Assembly: GCF_017301335.1 (NCBI RefSeq)
Contig: NZ_CP071247.1
Span: 558,001-622,000 of the forward strand
Direction of reading: 5' to 3'
DNA from: Marinobacter salinisoli
GTDB lineage: Bacteria; Pseudomonadota; Gammaproteobacteria; Pseudomonadales; Oleiphilaceae
DNA length: 64,000 nt
Shown piece after piece: positions 34,008 through 42,654 of the stretch (its first letter is position 1; every line of letters begins with the position of its first letter). The notes beneath the pieces were generated by a model. It made no database searches and was not told the DNA's origin. It worked only from the letters and a program-made list of their open reading frames with translations. Made by a program: the position numbers and the translations under genes.

Positions 34008-36038
34008 TTGAGCCTCAAACGCCAGCTGCTGGTGACCAGCCTGCTGATGCTGCTGATCCCCTGGGCCGGGCTGCAGTTTGTGCTGGAACTGGACCAGGCA
34101 CTGCGAGACCAGGCTCGGGATCAGTTGCAGCTGCAGGCCGGGCGACTGGCAAACCTGGCCGGAGACACACTGATCGGGCAGGCACCGGTCACGGCCGATC
34201 AGCCGGCTATCTACGTCGCCCGCGTTGAACGCCCGCTCAATCCCGATGGCTACGCCGACGACTGGCCCGGATACGAAGACGACGAGCCCGACCCTCCCTG
34301 GCAGGCCACACCCGGCGCGACCGAACCTTCCACCCCGGGTGTTCGCTGGCAAGCCGCCAGCGATGGCCGTGCTCTTTATCTGCTGATTCGCATCAGCCAC
34401 CGACAACCCCAATTGTTCGATCCGGGCACCCCGAACGCGCCCCATGACCGCCTGAGGCTGTGGCTTCAGGAGCCGGCAAACACACTTGACGCAGCGACCG
34501 GGCGCCGCAGCTGGCTGATCCGCTTCAGCGCGCCCGGGAAATTCCGGGCGCTGACCGGCCGAAAGGACGACACAACGGACTATTTCGTCTCCGGCAGCTG
34601 GCAACCCGTGCCGAATGGCTGGCAGCTGGAAATCCAGCTGCCCCGACCCGCTGCCGGCAGCGAGCTGGGATTTGCGGTGGTCGATAGCCGTGACACCCCC
34701 ATCCCCGGGCTGTCCACATCACTGACCCCCCTGCCAACACTGATCGCTCACAATTCCACCCTCGAACGGGCCATCGCGGGTTACCTGAACCCGGGGCAGC
34801 GGGTCCGGGTGCTGGAACCCGGGGGCTGGATCAGCGCCCGGCAACAACGCCCCGCAGAACAGTCACCACCGGAATTCGAGCAGCTCAGCCCGTTGCAGAT
34901 CCTCGAGCAGATCAGTCTGAACGCTCTTCGGGCACTGATCCGGCGTTTTCAGCCGGAGCCGGCACAAACGATGGACGCGCCCCATCGCATAGCGCCGAGC
35001 CACCTGCCCCCCGATGGCTTGACCCAATCCCGCGATGGGCGCTTGTGGCTGCAAGCCTCTGCCAACGTTTTCGGCGGGCGAACCCTGGTGCTGGAACAGT
35101 CACTGGACCATTTGCTGACCCTGTCCGGGTCTGCCCTGGGTTCCGTACTCGCCCGCAGCCTGCTGATTATTACCGGCCTGACACTGGTGCTGCTGGGCTA
35201 CGCCAGTTGGTTGTCCTGGCGCATCAGTCGCTTACAGAAAGCGGTCAGCGCCTGTGTCGACCCGGATGGCCGCATTACCGGAACCCTGCCCCCAGCCACC
35301 GCAACGGACGAGCTCGGTCAGCTGCAGCAACAGTTTGGTCAGATGGTGGAACGCCTGCAGGGCTACACCGACTACCTGGAAAGCTTTTCCCGCCGGCTGT
35401 CCCACGAGCTGAAAACCCCGGTGGCGATTGTCCGCACCTCGGTGGACAATCTCGAACACACCGAGCCTACCGAAGATCAGCGTGCGTATCTGAGCCGGAT
35501 CAGCCAGGCCACCGGCCGGCTGAGCCATATCCTGCAGTCCATGAGCGAAGCGTCACGCCTGGAGCAGAGCCTTGACCGTGCCGAACACGAGGCCTTTGAT
35601 CTGGCACAGGTGGTTTCAGAAACCGTACAGGCCTATCAGTCGCTGGATACGAGCCATCGCATCAATTACCAGGGGCCATTCACTGGCTGCCCCATGCGGG
35701 GCTCCCCGGAGTTGCTCGTCCAGATGCTGGACAAACTGGTGGATAACGCGCGCGACTTCACGCCGGAGCAGGGGCGGATTGAAGTCCGGCTGAAAACAGC
35801 CGAGAACAGAAAAGACTATGAACTGTGCGTGTTCAACGAGGGCTCGTCGCTGCCAGAGCAGTTCGCTGACGATATTTTCAGCCCCTTCGTGTCGGTCAGA
35901 AGCGGCTCACAGGAAGGCCATCTCGGGCAGGGACTGCTGATCGTCCGGCTGATCGCCGAACATCATCGAGGCTCAGTGGAAGCTGAAAACCGGGAAGGCG
36001 GGGTGCTGTTCAGAATGCATTTGCCGGCGCAGGCCTGA
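34008..36038 (+). CDS. pdsS: Dedicated sortase system histidine kinase PdsS
   Basis: 676 residues. A first helix (approx. 9-27) and a second (approx. 378-400, SLLIITGLTLVLLGYASW) enclose a periplasmic domain of ~350 residues with a carbohydrate-binding-like beta fold (RVERPLNPDGYADDW and LYLLIRISHRQP), a hallmark of this kinase family. HAMP, HisKA with His466 in RLSHELKTPVAIVR and HATPase_c with GQGLLIVRLIAEHH follow. The start is TTG with GAGG eight bases upstream inside the end of pdsR. It is expected to sense envelope or surface state and phosphorylate PdsR. Confidence 0.92.
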   Translation: MSLKRQLLVTSLLMLLIPWAGLQFVLELDQALRDQARDQLQLQAGRLANLAGDTLIGQAPVTADQPAIYVARVERPLNPDGYADDWPGYEDDEPDPPWQATPGATEPSTPGVRWQAASDGRALYLLIRISHRQPQLFDPGTPNAPHDRLRLWLQEPANTLDAATGRRSWLIRFSAPGKFRALTGRKDDTTDYFVSGSWQPVPNGWQLEIQLPRPAAGSELGFAVVDSRDTPIPGLSTSLTPLPTLIAHNSTLERAIAGYLNPGQRVRVLEPGGWISARQQRPAEQSPPEFEQLSPLQILEQISLNALRALIRRFQPEPAQTMDAPHRIAPSHLPPDGLTQSRDGRLWLQASANVFGGRTLVLEQSLDHLLTLSGSALGSVLARSLLIITGLTLVLLGYASWLSWRISRLQKAVSACVDPDGRITGTLPPATATDELGQLQQQFGQMVERLQGYTDYLESFSRRLSHELKTPVAIVRTSVDNLEHTEPTEDQRAYLSRISQATGRLSHILQSMSEASRLEQSLDRAEHEAFDLAQVVSETVQAYQSLDTSHRINYQGPFTGCPMRGSPELLVQMLDKLVDNARDFTPEQGRIEVRLKTAENRKDYELCVFNEGSSLPEQFADDIFSPFVSVRSGSQEGHLGQGLLIVRLIAEHHRGSVEAENREGGVLFRMHLPAQA

Positions 36039-36100
36039 CTCACCGAAGCGGGGTACTGCGCAATCCCCGCAAATCAGTGCGATCGCTCGCGCCTGACGTC

Positions 36101-36787
36101 TTACGACTTCGCCATCCGGCGACGAACACCAAGGCCCAGCAGGCCAAGACCAGCAAGTGCCAGGGTTCCGGGTTCGGGAACCGTTACTGCACTGAAACGG
36201 CCAACCAACTGCGCGGTGTTGGCCTGATCCTCAATGGTACTGAACATATCGGTAAAGGCACCATCCTGAACAAAGCCAAACAGCTCCAGGGTGTACAAAA
36301 TACCACCGATATCAAATACATCGGAGGTCGACAGGCCAGAAATGCTCACGCTGTCGTTGGAACAGTCCGGAAGAGGCGAACACGCGTTCGGGGTTTCATC
36401 GTGGATAAACAAGAATTCGAACAGATTATTGCTTGATACGCCATCAATCGTGTAATTCATGTCCACATTCAACTGGGCTTGGGTGATCGACGTTCCAGAT
36501 GGAATGGGGAAGTTGAAATGGGTGAAATCACCCAAAATGAAGGCTTCATCAATGCCAACATCAAAAGCAGGCGGTGCAGCACCATCGAACCGGTAGCCAC
36601 TGTCTTGGCCGCTGCTGGTGTTGCCCCAGCGAATTTCATTGGTGCCCAGCCCAGTCAATGTGCCGGCACCCCCGCTTACCGGAGCCCAGGTACCAACCAC
36701 GCTATCGACACTGATAGCCGCTGCCGAAGTCGGCAAAATAAGAGCGAGAGCCAGGGATCCAGCAAGGATCGAGTCCATTCTTTTCAT
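36101..36787 (-). CDS. THxN-type PEP-CTERM sorting-domain protein
   Basis: 228 residues. A signal peptide (MKRMDSILAGSLALALILP, cleavage after ASA-type residues near 24) leads into a beta-rich exported domain with GDFTHFNFPIPSGTSI, the THxN signature of a PEP-CTERM subfamily, and a Cys pair (NACSPLPDCSND). The C-terminus is a classic PEP-CTERM tripartite signal: VPEPGTLALAGLGLLGLG then RRRMAKS. Such proteins are processed by an exosortase and linked to exopolysaccharide production; neither exosortase nor EPS genes are in this window. A candidate sigma-54 promoter lies about 70 bases upstream. Its neighbour is an unrelated sortase system. Confidence 0.92.
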   Translation of the reverse strand: MKRMDSILAGSLALALILPTSAAAISVDSVVGTWAPVSGGAGTLTGLGTNEIRWGNTSSGQDSGYRFDGAAPPAFDVGIDEAFILGDFTHFNFPIPSGTSITQAQLNVDMNYTIDGVSSNNLFEFLFIHDETPNACSPLPDCSNDSVSISGLSTSDVFDIGGILYTLELFGFVQDGAFTDMFSTIEDQANTAQLVGRFSAVTVPEPGTLALAGLGLLGLGVRRRMAKS

Positions 36788-37090
36788 CTGTTTTTCCTCT
36801 GATACGTAGCTTTCTTATGTAGGTTGAGTGCCTTTTGGGGCACACAAGCTAACGGGAAGCAAGAAAAAACCCAGATCGAACAATCTCTGTAGCAATCACC
36901 CAGTTAGATAGTTATTTGTACTGAAAGCCGGTTTCGCCCTGATTACTATGTCAATAAAACCGACACTCCCCTCTCTCCGCAATTAACACCGTTTCAAAAA
37001 CTGTTGCGCAAGACTTACACCGTGAATTCGGGTAGCAGGCTGCGGTGTTGTGACGGCGGGGCGGAGCCGGCCCCGCACGGGATCAAAACG
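36788..37090. other. Intergenic region upstream of the PEP-CTERM gene
   Basis: 303 bases, lower in GC than its surroundings. It holds the promoter region of the PEP-CTERM gene, including the sigma-54 candidate, and the 3' end of the purine-cluster oxygenase transcript. A GC-rich stretch at 37050-37080 (GGCGGGGC...GGCCCCGC) may form a weak terminator stem. I see no gene here. Confidence 0.5.
36858..36874 (-). promoter_or_regulatory. Candidate sigma-54 promoter of the PEP-CTERM gene
   Basis: On the minus strand the sequence reads CTGGGTTTTTTCTTGCT, which keeps the GG-N10-GC spacing with TTGC at -12. The CAC of the consensus -24 box is not kept. The start codon is about 72 bases downstream. RpoN with the PrsK/PrsR pair is known to drive PEP-CTERM genes in other bacteria. 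The T-rich spacer makes a chance match possible. Confidence 0.5.
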
Positions 37091-38035
37091 TCAGTCAGCC
37101 CGGTGGTCGTAGGTGGCGTTCAGACGTGAGGCCAGGTAGGCCGCGCAGGTGACCGGCTCATACTTGGGGGCCTGTTCCGGGGCGATGTCCCGGGGGTCAA
37201 CCACGGCATCCGGATCAACTTCCAGAAAGAAGGGAATGGAGTAACGCTCACTCTGGGGTGGCCGCACCCGGTGGGGTGTCGAGACGTAAACATCGTTGGT
37301 CCAGCGCATCAGACAATCACCAATGTTGCAGACAAACGCACCCGGTACGTGAGGTGCCTTGATCCATTCGCCATGGCGGTTGGATACTTCCAGGCCCGCC
37401 ACGGCGTCTGTCGCCAGGATGGTGATGTTGCCGTAATCGGTATGGGTGCCGGCGGCGCCGTCGTCCCGATCAACCTGGCCCGCGCTGGGCGGATAGCGCA
37501 GCATACGCAGGGTCGCGATCGGCTGTTTCAGGTAAGGCTCGAAAAAGTCCTCCGGGCGACCAAGATCCAGGCTGAAGCCCCGGTGAATGACCCGGCCCAG
37601 CGCCAGGCAGTGTTCGAAATAGTCCAGCGCTCGCTCGCGCCAGCCGGCGATCTCGGGCCAGAAGTTAACGCCTCGGAATGGCTTGTCGGCCAGCACATCC
37701 GGGTGATCGGCCGGGAAGTCGGTGCCGATGTTGAAGCCTTCCTTCATGTCGGCACCGGATTCCGGATTCAGCTTCTCGTCCGCCATGGCGACATAACCCC
37801 GGTTATGGGGAGAATTTTTAATGGACATGGCCTGCTTCTGATCCTGCGGCAAGGCGAACAGCTGCCTCGCCAGATCAAATGCCCCCTCGCAGACCGCAGC
37901 CGGGATACCGTGATCCTTGACGTAGAAAAAACCAACCTCCCGGCAGGCCCGGCCCAGCTCAGCCGCGGTTTTCTTGCGCTGCTCCAGGTCGTCACTCATC
38001 AGGCCAGTCAGCGAGATGATGGGTAATGAAGCCAT
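37091..38035 (-). CDS. Isopenicillin N synthase-family Fe(II)/2-oxoglutarate oxygenase
   Basis: 314-residue double-stranded beta-helix oxygenase. The N-terminal DIOX_N part has CREVGFFYVKDHGIP. Fe ligands are His198 and Asp200 in THTDYGNITIL and His255 in VSTPHRVRPP, and RYS at 264-266 is the Arg-x-Ser that binds 2-oxoglutarate. The substrate is unknown. It is the last gene of the minus-strand purine arm, 26 bases after the amidohydrolase, so it likely acts on a purine, pyrimidine or ureide intermediate; oxidative purine dioxygenases such as fungal xanthine hydroxylase give a precedent for the chemistry but belong to another subfamily. Confidence 0.85.
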   Translation of the reverse strand: MASLPIISLTGLMSDDLEQRKKTAAELGRACREVGFFYVKDHGIPAAVCEGAFDLARQLFALPQDQKQAMSIKNSPHNRGYVAMADEKLNPESGADMKEGFNIGTDFPADHPDVLADKPFRGVNFWPEIAGWRERALDYFEHCLALGRVIHRGFSLDLGRPEDFFEPYLKQPIATLRMLRYPPSAGQVDRDDGAAGTHTDYGNITILATDAVAGLEVSNRHGEWIKAPHVPGAFVCNIGDCLMRWTNDVYVSTPHRVRPPQSERYSIPFFLEVDPDAVVDPRDIAPEQAPKYEPVTCAAYLASRLNATYDHRAD

Positions 38036-38061
38036 TCAGATTCTCCAGATGTTTCGGTTAA

Positions 38062-39408
38062 TCAATTCATTGCAATTCGGGTGTGGGACAGATCCCGGCA
38101 GGCCTGGTGCAGCGCTAGCCCCTGGGTCTGGGCCTCGGTGATCACAGACTGCTGGTTTACCAGCACGCTCTCACGGTCCTGGATCAGGCGACGACCATCG
38201 ACCCAGACGCCGACCACATTGCTCCGGTCGGCGGCAAACACCAGGTTCCACAACACATTGCCACCCTGCTCGTTCACGCTGTAGGGAGTCAGGTTGGGGC
38301 GATCCAGTTTCAGCAGCAGCAGATCGGCCTTTTTGCCGACTTCCAGGGACCCGACTTCACGGTCTATCCCCAGTGCCCTGGCGCCATTGATGGTCGCCAT
38401 GCGCAAAATCTGGTCCGCCGGCAGCGCCGTGGCGTCCAGGCGACTGGCCTTCTGGATCAGCGAGGCGAACTTCATCTCTTCGAACAGGGTCAGGCTGTTG
38501 TTACACACCGGGCCATCGGTGCCCAGCCCCACGTTGATGCCCGCCGCCAGCATTTCGGGCACCGGCGCGACGCCGCTGGCCAGCTTGGCATTGCTGACCG
38601 GGCAGTGGGCAATGCTGGTTCCGGTATCGGCCACCCGGGCAATCTCTTCCGAGTTGAGCCAGACGCAGTGCGCCAGCAACGTCCGCTCGCCGAGGATGCC
38701 GTAGCGATCGAGTACCGCCAGCGACCGGTGACCAAATTCCGCGGTCACCGCCAGCTCTTCTTCCTTCTGTTCACTGGCGTGGGTGTGGATGCCCACGCCG
38801 TATTCCTTGCTGAGCTGCACGGCCTCGCGATAGGCGTCCTCGGTGCAGTAGAACAGGTGCTCCAGCCCCATCCAGACCTTGACGCGCCCACTCTGGCTGT
38901 CGTGGTGGCTTCGGATCAGCTGGCGGTTTTCCTCCCGGGTGGAGAAGAAATCCTTGCCGGGGCGGTCGGCCACATAGGGGGCCAGATGAACCCGCAGCCC
39001 CAGTTCGCTGGCCGCATCGGCACAGCGATCCATGTAACGGAACATATCCATCACACAGGTGGTGCCCGACTGCAGGGCTTCCAGATAGCACAGTCGTGCC
39101 GAGTGGTAGGCAAACTCCTCGGTCATAGCCCGGTGTTCCAGCTGGTACCACGGCAGCCAGTCCATCAATTGCATGTTTTCAGTCACACCACGCATCAGGC
39201 TGGAGTGGGAGTGGCAGTCAACCAGTCCCGGCATCAGGGCATGACCATGGCCATCAATGATCTCACACCCCTCAGGAATGGTGACTTCCCGATCATCGCC
39301 AACCTGGGTAATGACACCGTTTTCCACCACTACCGTGCCATCCGGAATAACCCGGTTGTTCGGGTCTACCGTGAAGACGGCCGCGTGGCGAATGGCGAAG
39401 CTCGACAT
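38062..39408 (-). CDS. Amidohydrolase of the ATZ/TRZ (MtaD-like) deaminase group
   Basis: 448-residue metal-dependent aminohydrolase. Ligands in order: His66 and His68 in GLVDCHSHSS, the His of GIHTHASEQKEEE, the His of LLAHCVWLNSEE, and the Asp of GLGTDGPVCNNS. The HASEQ glutamate and metal site fit a deaminase acting on a purine ring or its nucleoside (MTA, SAH, adenosine, or guanine analogues). It is distinct from the GuaD of the other arm, which has its own motifs. The start at 39408 has AGGAG just upstream, whereas the frame extends to 39429. Gene order between AllA and the oxygenase suggests feeding a side substrate into the purine pathway. Confidence 0.85.
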   Translation of the reverse strand: MSSFAIRHAAVFTVDPNNRVIPDGTVVVENGVITQVGDDREVTIPEGCEIIDGHGHALMPGLVDCHSHSSLMRGVTENMQLMDWLPWYQLEHRAMTEEFAYHSARLCYLEALQSGTTCVMDMFRYMDRCADAASELGLRVHLAPYVADRPGKDFFSTREENRQLIRSHHDSQSGRVKVWMGLEHLFYCTEDAYREAVQLSKEYGVGIHTHASEQKEEELAVTAEFGHRSLAVLDRYGILGERTLLAHCVWLNSEEIARVADTGTSIAHCPVSNAKLASGVAPVPEMLAAGINVGLGTDGPVCNNSLTLFEEMKFASLIQKASRLDATALPADQILRMATINGARALGIDREVGSLEVGKKADLLLLKLDRPNLTPYSVNEQGGNVLWNLVFAADRSNVVGVWVDGRRLIQDRESVLVNQQSVITEAQTQGLALHQACRDLSHTRIAMN

Positions 39409-39432
39409 ACTTTCTCCTGATCTGAACAAGGT

Positions 39433-39939
39433 TTATGCCTTGCCAGGCAAGACCGGAATAATGGGCTGCGATAACGTTTGCTCATCGCAGTTGTTGCCCG
39501 GCCCCTGGCGATCCACCACCAGGTAATCCGAATCGGGTTCCAGCGGCAGCAGGGGCGCGTGCCAGGTGCCCGCGCGGTAATTCACGCCCTGATGGCCCTG
39601 AACCAGGAACCCCTCAACTCGGGACTCATCCAACTCCCCCGGCGGTGCAACGACCGCGAGGAACGCCTGACCGTTCATTGGCACGAACGCCTGACTTCCC
39701 TGGGGGTGTCGCTCCATCATGGTGATCACCAGTGGCTCGAGCGGCTGGCCACGGAAAATGGACAGAATGCCCTGAGCCCCCTCCCCCAGTGCTTCAACCT
39801 GTGCCAACGCATGGAAGCGCTCGGTTCGGCCCTGGTTGATGGGAAACGCCCGGGATGCGTCCCTCTCAATGATCTGACCAAAGGCTGCAAAGGCATCCGG
39901 TGTCAGTGGCTGAACCCGCAACGCCCTGGGCTGGCTCAT
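39433..39939 (-). CDS. allA: Ureidoglycolate lyase
   Basis: 168-residue cupin-like enzyme that splits ureidoglycolate to glyoxylate and urea, the last step of the allantoin branch in this cluster. The family signature is [21 protein letters not shown] at about 118-138, with the conserved [13 protein letters not shown] earlier and [11 protein letters not shown] near the end. It starts inside the stop of allantoicase (four-base overlap), which supplies its substrate. Length is normal for AllA. Cytosolic. Confidence 0.95.
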   Translation of the reverse strand: MSQPRALRVQPLTPDAFAAFGQIIERDASRAFPINQGRTERFHALAQVEALGEGAQGILSIFRGQPLEPLVITMMERHPQGSQAFVPMNGQAFLAVVAPPGELDESRVEGFLVQGHQGVNYRAGTWHAPLLPLEPDSDYLVVDRQGPGNNCDEQTLSQPIIPVLPGKA

Positions 39940-40952
39940 GACACGGGTTTCCCGAATAAGCGAACCCGGCTGACTCCGCCATCCGGGATGATGTTCAAGC
40001 GAATGTGGGTAATGGGCCCCAGATCGGCCAACGCCAGGAATTCGTGGACACTGTCCGCCGTCAGCGGTCGTTCTTCCATCAGGGTGTGCCAGAACATGCT
40101 CTGGGTTTTGATCGATTGCGGGGTACCCGCTTCCACGCAGGCGGCCTGAATGCTGCAGGCGGCCGGGAAGTTGCCTTTAAAATGGGCCGTGTCGACTTCA
40201 ATGCGCTCGGCAATGCCCTTGTGACCCAGGGCCAGAATGCACCAGTCATTGCCCGGCTCCCGCCGCCGGCGGGTTTCCCAGCCATCGCCCATATTGACCC
40301 CACGCCCGGGGCGCAGAAGTTTGCGGGGCTCGCCATAATGGGCATCGCTCCAGGCCACCTGATCGGCGCCATGCTCCAGCGCCAGCAGATTCAGGGACTC
40401 GCTGGCCGCCAGTTCAGACCAGTCACAGTAAGGTTTACCGTAAATCCGCAGGCGCGCCATCCCGCCATCGGGATAGAGGTGCAGGCGCAGATGGGAGTAG
40501 GGCTGATCGGAACTGATCTCACAGAAACGGTGATCGTTACCGTTCAACTCGGTCGCCGGCACCAGTGTCTGCCATTCCGTGTGTTCGTCCGGATCGCCGT
40601 CCGGGCTGAAGCAGCCTTCCAGCGCAGCCGCCGGGGGGAAGTTACCGGTGAAGAAACTGGTATCGAAATCCACGCCCATCAGGACGCCGGGCAGCGCCAG
40701 GCGAATCACACACCAGTCATGCCCCGTGGTGCGCCGGCGCCGGGTTTCCCAGCCATCCATCCACTTGCCGTGGTCATCGTAACGATCGGGATAGAATACC
40801 GGTGCCGCCGGGTTCAGCATCCGCTCTCTGGGGGCAAAGAACTCGTCGGTCACCCAGAGCACCTCGGCGCCCAGGCTGGCATCGGCCAGGTTCAGGCCCT
40901 GGCGGGTAAAGTCGGGGCCTTCAACGGCAGGAGCCACCACGAAATCACTCAT
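39936..40952 (-). CDS. alc: Allantoicase
   Basis: 338 residues composed of two homologous allantoicase domains. Each has the same motif: [17 protein letters not shown] with FFTGNFPPA in the first half, and [17 protein letters not shown] with HFKGNFPAA in the second. It hydrolyses allantoate to ureidoglycolate and urea. Overlaps allantoinase-gene stop by four bases upstream and AllA downstream by four, so PuuE, Alc and AllA are translated as a chain matching the pathway order. Confidence 0.96.
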   Translation of the reverse strand: MSDFVVAPAVEGPDFTRQGLNLADASLGAEVLWVTDEFFAPRERMLNPAAPVFYPDRYDDHGKWMDGWETRRRRTTGHDWCVIRLALPGVLMGVDFDTSFFTGNFPPAAALEGCFSPDGDPDEHTEWQTLVPATELNGNDHRFCEISSDQPYSHLRLHLYPDGGMARLRIYGKPYCDWSELAASESLNLLALEHGADQVAWSDAHYGEPRKLLRPGRGVNMGDGWETRRRREPGNDWCILALGHKGIAERIEVDTAHFKGNFPAACSIQAACVEAGTPQSIKTQSMFWHTLMEERPLTADSVHEFLALADLGPITHIRLNIIPDGGVSRVRLFGKPVS

Positions 40953-41899
40953 TCTGTTGCTCCGCTAGCAGTCGGTTGGTAAGGGTGCACCCGCTTCCAG
41001 TGGCGGGCGATATCGATACGGCGACACACCCAGACCTGCTCGTGGGACTGGATGTAATCGAGAAAACGCTGCAACGCCCGGAACCGGCCGGGACGACCCA
41101 CCAGCCGGCAGTGCAGTCCAACGGACATCATTTTCGGGCACTCGGCCCCTTCTTCATACAACACGTCAAAGCTGTCCCGAAGGTACTGGAAGAACTGCTC
41201 CCCTGAGTTAAACCCCTGCGCCGAGGCAAAGCGCATGTCGTTGGCATCCAGGGTGTAGGGTACGACAAGATGCGGTTTCTGCACGCCGTCCGAGGTTGCC
41301 ACCGTGGTCCAGAAAGGCAGGTCGTCGCCGTAGTAGTCGCTGTCGTATTCGAAGCCGCCCTGCTCCACCACCAGCCGCCGGGTGTTGGGACTGTCACGGC
41401 CGGTGTACCAGCCCAGCGGTGGATGACCGGTCAGGCGTTCATGCTGCGCGATAGCCAGCTGCATGTACCCGCGTTCTTCGGATTCGCTCAGGTTCTGGTA
41501 GTGAATCCAGCGCAGTCCGTGGCAGGCGATTTCATGCCCGTCCTCGACGAATGCCTTCACCACCTCGGGGTTTCGGGCCATGGCCATGGTGACCCCGAAC
41601 ACCGTCAGCGGCAGGTTGCGCCGGCGAAACTCCCGCAAAATCCGCCAGACACCGGCCCGGGAACCGTATTCGTACATCGACTCCATGCTCATGTGCCGGT
41701 CCCGGTACGCCTCGGCACCAATTATCTCGGACAGGAAGGTTTCGGAGTGCTCGTCACCGTGCAGCACGCAGTTCTCGCCGCCCTCTTCGTAATTCAGCAC
41801 AAATTGGACCGCAATTCGCGCCTTGCCCGGCCATTGGGCATGGGGGGGCGTGGCGCCATAACCGTGCATATCCCGTGGATATGGATAGAGTTCATTCAT
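40949..41899 (-). CDS. puuE: Allantoinase, polysaccharide-deacetylase type
   Basis: 316 residues with the NodB-like fold of PuuE, unrelated to the amidohydrolase-type AllB. Recognisable blocks are [20 protein letters not shown] at the N-terminus, [28 protein letters not shown] and [14 protein letters not shown]. Converts allantoin to allantoate without an added metal in studied members. It follows the TetR regulator gene with a four-base overlap and overlaps alc, so its expression is tied to both. Confidence 0.95.
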   Translation of the reverse strand: MNELYPYPRDMHGYGATPPHAQWPGKARIAVQFVLNYEEGGENCVLHGDEHSETFLSEIIGAEAYRDRHMSMESMYEYGSRAGVWRILREFRRRNLPLTVFGVTMAMARNPEVVKAFVEDGHEIACHGLRWIHYQNLSESEERGYMQLAIAQHERLTGHPPLGWYTGRDSPNTRRLVVEQGGFEYDSDYYGDDLPFWTTVATSDGVQKPHLVVPYTLDANDMRFASAQGFNSGEQFFQYLRDSFDVLYEEGAECPKMMSVGLHCRLVGRPGRFRALQRFLDYIQSHEQVWVCRRIDIARHWKRVHPYQPTASGATE

Positions 41900-42600
41900 G
41901 CTGGTTTCTCAAGGCCACAGCCGCGTAGAATGACGTCGGTGAGGAACTCGGCGGCATGATCAAAATCCCGTTTCTCATACTCAGCCTTGTTTTCCACCAT
42001 CAGGATCTGCACCTGAAAGTCGGCGTAGTGTTGGGTGGATGACCAGATCAGGAAGATCAGCTGTACCGGGTCCACCGGCGCCATCCGCCCCTCGTCGATC
42101 CACTGCTGGATAACGGCTGCCCGCCCGCGCACCCATTCCCGCATGTTGGTCCGCAGGTGGTCCATCAGAAACGGCGCGCCCTGAATGATTTCGGTGGCAA
42201 ACAAACGCGACGCCAACGGGTAGCGCCGGGACATTTCCACCTTGGCACGGATAAAACTGGCCAGCGCCTCGGCCGGGTCGTCTTCCGGACGAATGTCCGA
42301 AAAGACCTGGTTCCAGCGCCCCAGGATGTCATCAAACATCGCGCTGTACATCCGGGTCTTGTTACTGAAGTAGTAAAGCACATTGGATTTGGGTAACTCG
42401 GCCCGTTCCGCGATGCTCTGGATGGTCGCGCCCTTGTACCCGTTCAGGGCAAATTCCTCCTCAGCAGCCAGCAGAATCTTTTCCCGGTTCCGCTCGCGAA
42501 TTCTGCCCGGTCGGTACTTGCGCCCGTTGGCCCCGGGATCGTCGCGGGCTTCAAGGCCATCATCGGCAACTGAATGGTCGGTCATGACATCCTCACTCAT
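41896..42600 (-). CDS. TetR-family regulator, RutR-like
   Basis: 234 residues. A disordered N-terminal tail of ~30 residues precedes the TetR helix-turn-helix (approx. 40-88, ILLAAEEEFALNGYKGATIQ, then KSNVLYYFSNKTRMY). The C-terminal domain (IRAKVEMSRRYPLASRLFA, then FLIWSSTQHYADF) resembles RutR/YcdC, which in E. coli binds uracil or thymine and controls pyrimidine and purine genes. Its place between tsx and puuE, with RutR-like palindromes in the cluster, suggests control of purine uptake and breakdown. The true effector is unknown. Its stop overlaps puuE's start. Confidence 0.88.
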   Translation of the reverse strand: MSEDVMTDHSVADDGLEARDDPGANGRKYRPGRIRERNREKILLAAEEEFALNGYKGATIQSIAERAELPKSNVLYYFSNKTRMYSAMFDDILGRWNQVFSDIRPEDDPAEALASFIRAKVEMSRRYPLASRLFATEIIQGAPFLMDHLRTNMREWVRGRAAVIQQWIDEGRMAPVDPVQLIFLIWSSTQHYADFQVQILMVENKAEYEKRDFDHAAEFLTDVILRGCGLEKPA

Positions 42601-42612
42601 CGTCCCTGTCTC

Positions 42613-42645
42613 CGGGAATCCGACAGACGGTATCTGCCGGATTCC
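42613..42645. terminator. Hairpin between tsx-like gene and the TetR gene
   Basis: Nine-bp arms GGGAATCCG / CGGATTCCC with a 15-base loop, 11 bases after the tsx-like stop on the minus strand. No T-run, so it is more likely an intercistronic attenuating or mRNA-protecting hairpin than a full terminator. Confidence 0.4.
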
Positions 42646-42654
42646 CGTGCCGGA

